DNA of 7,289 bases, taken from assembly GCA_049613665.1 (NCBI GenBank), contig JBMZCV010000218.1:1-7289 (forward strand). Direction: 5' to 3'. Under the pieces are notes generated by a model. It ran no database searches. It worked only from the letters and a program-made list of their open reading frames with translations, and was not told the origin of the DNA. Below are positions 6,537 through 7,289 of the stretch, piece by piece; within the stretch, counting starts at the first letter, position 1; the number at the start of each line of letters is the position of its first letter. Both the position numbers and the translations under genes were made by a program. The DNA is from JBMZCV01 sp049613665. GTDB lineage: Bacteria; Bacteroidota; Bacteroidia; Chitinophagales; UBA2359.

Positions 6537-6965
6537 TTAAACTAAAAAACTAATTAAAAAATCATTCATTTTATTCGCTTCTACCGTAAAATTAGAATAA
6601 CTGAGCTGGCCGAGTGCATATTTTTCGTGATGATGTCGGAAGTTAGCGATGGCAAGCAATAATTTTCTATCATTAGAATACTCCACAATTTTATCTACTG
6701 CCTCTGCTGTTTGGCCAGCATGTATAAGTTTTTTCATATCTTGTTTTTCGCTTTCACTCATAGCATTATCATTCGTAGGATTTGTTGCTTTTTGAGTTCG
6801 CAACTCAGCGATTTCTTGTTGCAAACTTGCCATTTCCTTTTTGAGCATCGCAATACGATTTTCGTAGCCACCTTTTGCTTCTACGCCAGCATTGCGTCTT
6901 TGTTTATACAAATCTTTCAACTCCTGTTTTGTTTTGGCTAGTTGTTCTTTAAAAAATTCGAGCAT
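6537..6965 (-). CDS. Small adaptor-like protein: coiled-coil module plus EAD11-like domain
   Basis: The product has 142 residues, no signal peptide and no membrane helix. Residues 1-57 form the coiled-coil module also found on the downstream TPR protein. A short polar linker (58-68, 'KATNPTNDNAM' region) follows. Residues 71-142 form a helical domain: 'MKKLIHAGQTAEAVDKIVEY' (77-96), 'LLLAIANFRHHHEKYALGQLS' (about 102-122) and 'EANKMNDFLISFL' (129-141). The pattern 'LI..G...EA', an Arg/His/Lys-rich second helix, 'G.LS' and 'E.N.M..FL' resembles effector-associated domain 11 (EAD11), an adaptor domain known from Bacteroidota and cyanobacterial NTPase-coupled conflict systems. This assignment is from remembered pattern, not a search. 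The gene is first in the apparent two-gene unit. It could instead be a generic helical dimerisation protein. Confidence 0.75.
   Translation of the reverse strand: MLEFFKEQLAKTKQELKDLYKQRRNAGVEAKGGYENRIAMLKKEMASLQQEIAELRTQKATNPTNDNAMSESEKQDMKKLIHAGQTAEAVDKIVEYSNDRKLLLAIANFRHHHEKYALGQLSYSNFTVEANKMNDFLISFLV
6852..6965 (-). repeat. Duplicated N-terminal module, copy 1
   Basis: This is the partner of the copy at 6365-6478. It encodes 'MLEFFKEQLAKTKQELKDLY' followed by 'KQRRNAGVEAKGGYENRI'. The most conserved part is 'ELKDLYKQRR.AGVEA.GG.ENRI'. The end of similarity near residue 50 marks the module boundary; the two proteins have unrelated sequence beyond it. Confidence 0.8.
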
Positions 6966-7069
6966 AACTTTTCTTTTGTTTTTGGCGATTTAAATTTTTC
7001 GGCTTAAAAATAATGTTTTTCTATTGCTACATCAAAGAAAAACAGCTTTTCATATAAAAAAAACTCACA

Positions 7070-7100
7070 TTGTCAAAGCTTTGCAAAAATCTTAACTTTG
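7070..7100 (+). promoter_or_regulatory. Bacteroidota-type promoter pointing off the right edge
   Basis: TTG (7070-7072) and TAACTTTG (7093-7100) are separated by 20 bases, which fits the TTG / TAnnTTTG spacing of Bacteroidota housekeeping promoters. Transcription would start near 7107 and run rightward. No start codon with an open frame follows before 7289, so the gene lies outside the window and has a leader of at least about 180 bases, or the product is an RNA. The palindrome CAAAGCTTTG lies in the spacer and could be an operator. Confidence 0.55.
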
Positions 7101-7129
7101 TATCATGCCTTTTTTTTTACTTTTTTAAT

Positions 7130-7137
7130 TAACTTTG
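7130..7137 (+). promoter_or_regulatory. Second candidate -7 box, rightward
   Basis: A second exact TAACTTTG lies 37 bases after the first. It has only T-rich sequence, without TTG, at the -33 position, so it may be a weaker tandem promoter or chance. Confidence 0.35.
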
Positions 7138-7225
7138 CGTCTTATTCTAAAAAAAGAACAAACAACAAGAGACACTTTTGATTTGAAATGTAACTTTTAT
7201 TTAAAAATTGTCTTTCGCCGTTGTT

Positions 7226-7239
7226 TGGTGTTATCACCA
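7226..7239. repeat. Small perfect hairpin
   Basis: TGGTG (7226-7230) pairs with CACCA (7235-7239) around the loop TTAT, within a less AT-rich patch (7215-7265) that stands out from its surroundings. It lies in the leader of the rightward transcript predicted above. On the minus strand it is followed by AACAACGGCGAAAGACAATTTTT, so it could also help end a transcript entering from the right. Confidence 0.35.
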
Positions 7240-7289
7240 TAGCCGTCAGGTTAGCAAGTTGAGCTTTTTGTTTTCGCTAATATCCCAAC

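Larger units (their letters stand above)
6966..7289. other. Non-coding right edge with promoters and hairpin
   Basis: No convincing reading frame begins or ends here on either strand. The region must contain the promoter of the minus-strand two-gene unit, but I find no exact TAnnTTTG on that strand. It does hold a plus-strand promoter (7070-7100), a second plus-strand -7-like box (7130-7137), the palindrome CAAAGCTTTG (7074-7083) and a small hairpin (7226-7239). Confidence 0.5.

Noticed and set aside
6711..6941. Plus-strand frame opposite the EAD-like gene
   Set aside because: Antisense shadow of a coiled-coil gene; its Phe/Cys-rich translation has no family features.

Overview
The window is AT-rich DNA that looks like a member of the Bacteroidota, probably of the Cytophagia type. 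The evidence is a tyrosyl-tRNA synthetase close in sequence to Bacteroidota enzymes, -7 promoter boxes of the TAnnTTTG form, little Shine-Dalgarno sequence ahead of the starts, and a signal peptide ending in the common 'LLA-Q' pattern. No rRNA, tRNA, CRISPR array, transposase or phage gene is visible.

Layout from left to right. Positions 1-466 carry no convincing gene. They hold an imperfect direct repeat and three strong inverted repeats, one of which has two mutually exclusive pairing partners. Next, on the minus strand (467-1246), is an unrecognised exported protein anchored by one C-terminal membrane helix with a short cytoplasmic coiled-coil tail. A divergent intergenic region of about 530 bases separates it from tyrS (1773-3068, +), the tyrosyl-tRNA synthetase. 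A likely terminator and a 77-base inverted-repeat element follow, then an alpha/beta hydrolase of the epoxide hydrolase/haloalkane dehalogenase type (3304-4161, +). The convergent gap after it holds a REP-like fragment and a near-perfect hairpin terminator.

The right half is a two-gene minus-strand unit. The promoter-proximal gene (6537-6965) encodes 142 residues: an N-terminal coiled-coil module plus a C-terminal helical domain resembling effector-associated domain 11 (EAD11). The second gene (4340-6478) encodes 712 residues: the same N-terminal module (30 of the first 38 residues identical), a long helical middle of unknown fold, and about six C-terminal TPRs. The shared 'tag' on an EAD-like adaptor and a TPR scaffold is the best candidate here for an undescribed system, possibly part of the NTPase-coupled conflict systems in which EAD domains occur. 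No NTPase or effector is in view.

The last 324 bases are non-coding. They contain a good Bacteroidota-type promoter pointing off the right edge. TyrS is housekeeping, and the hydrolase shows no functional link to its neighbours. The gene starts used here are ATG codons, chosen over upstream TTG (or, for the hydrolase, ATG) extensions because of promoter position, signal-peptide placement or paralogue alignment.
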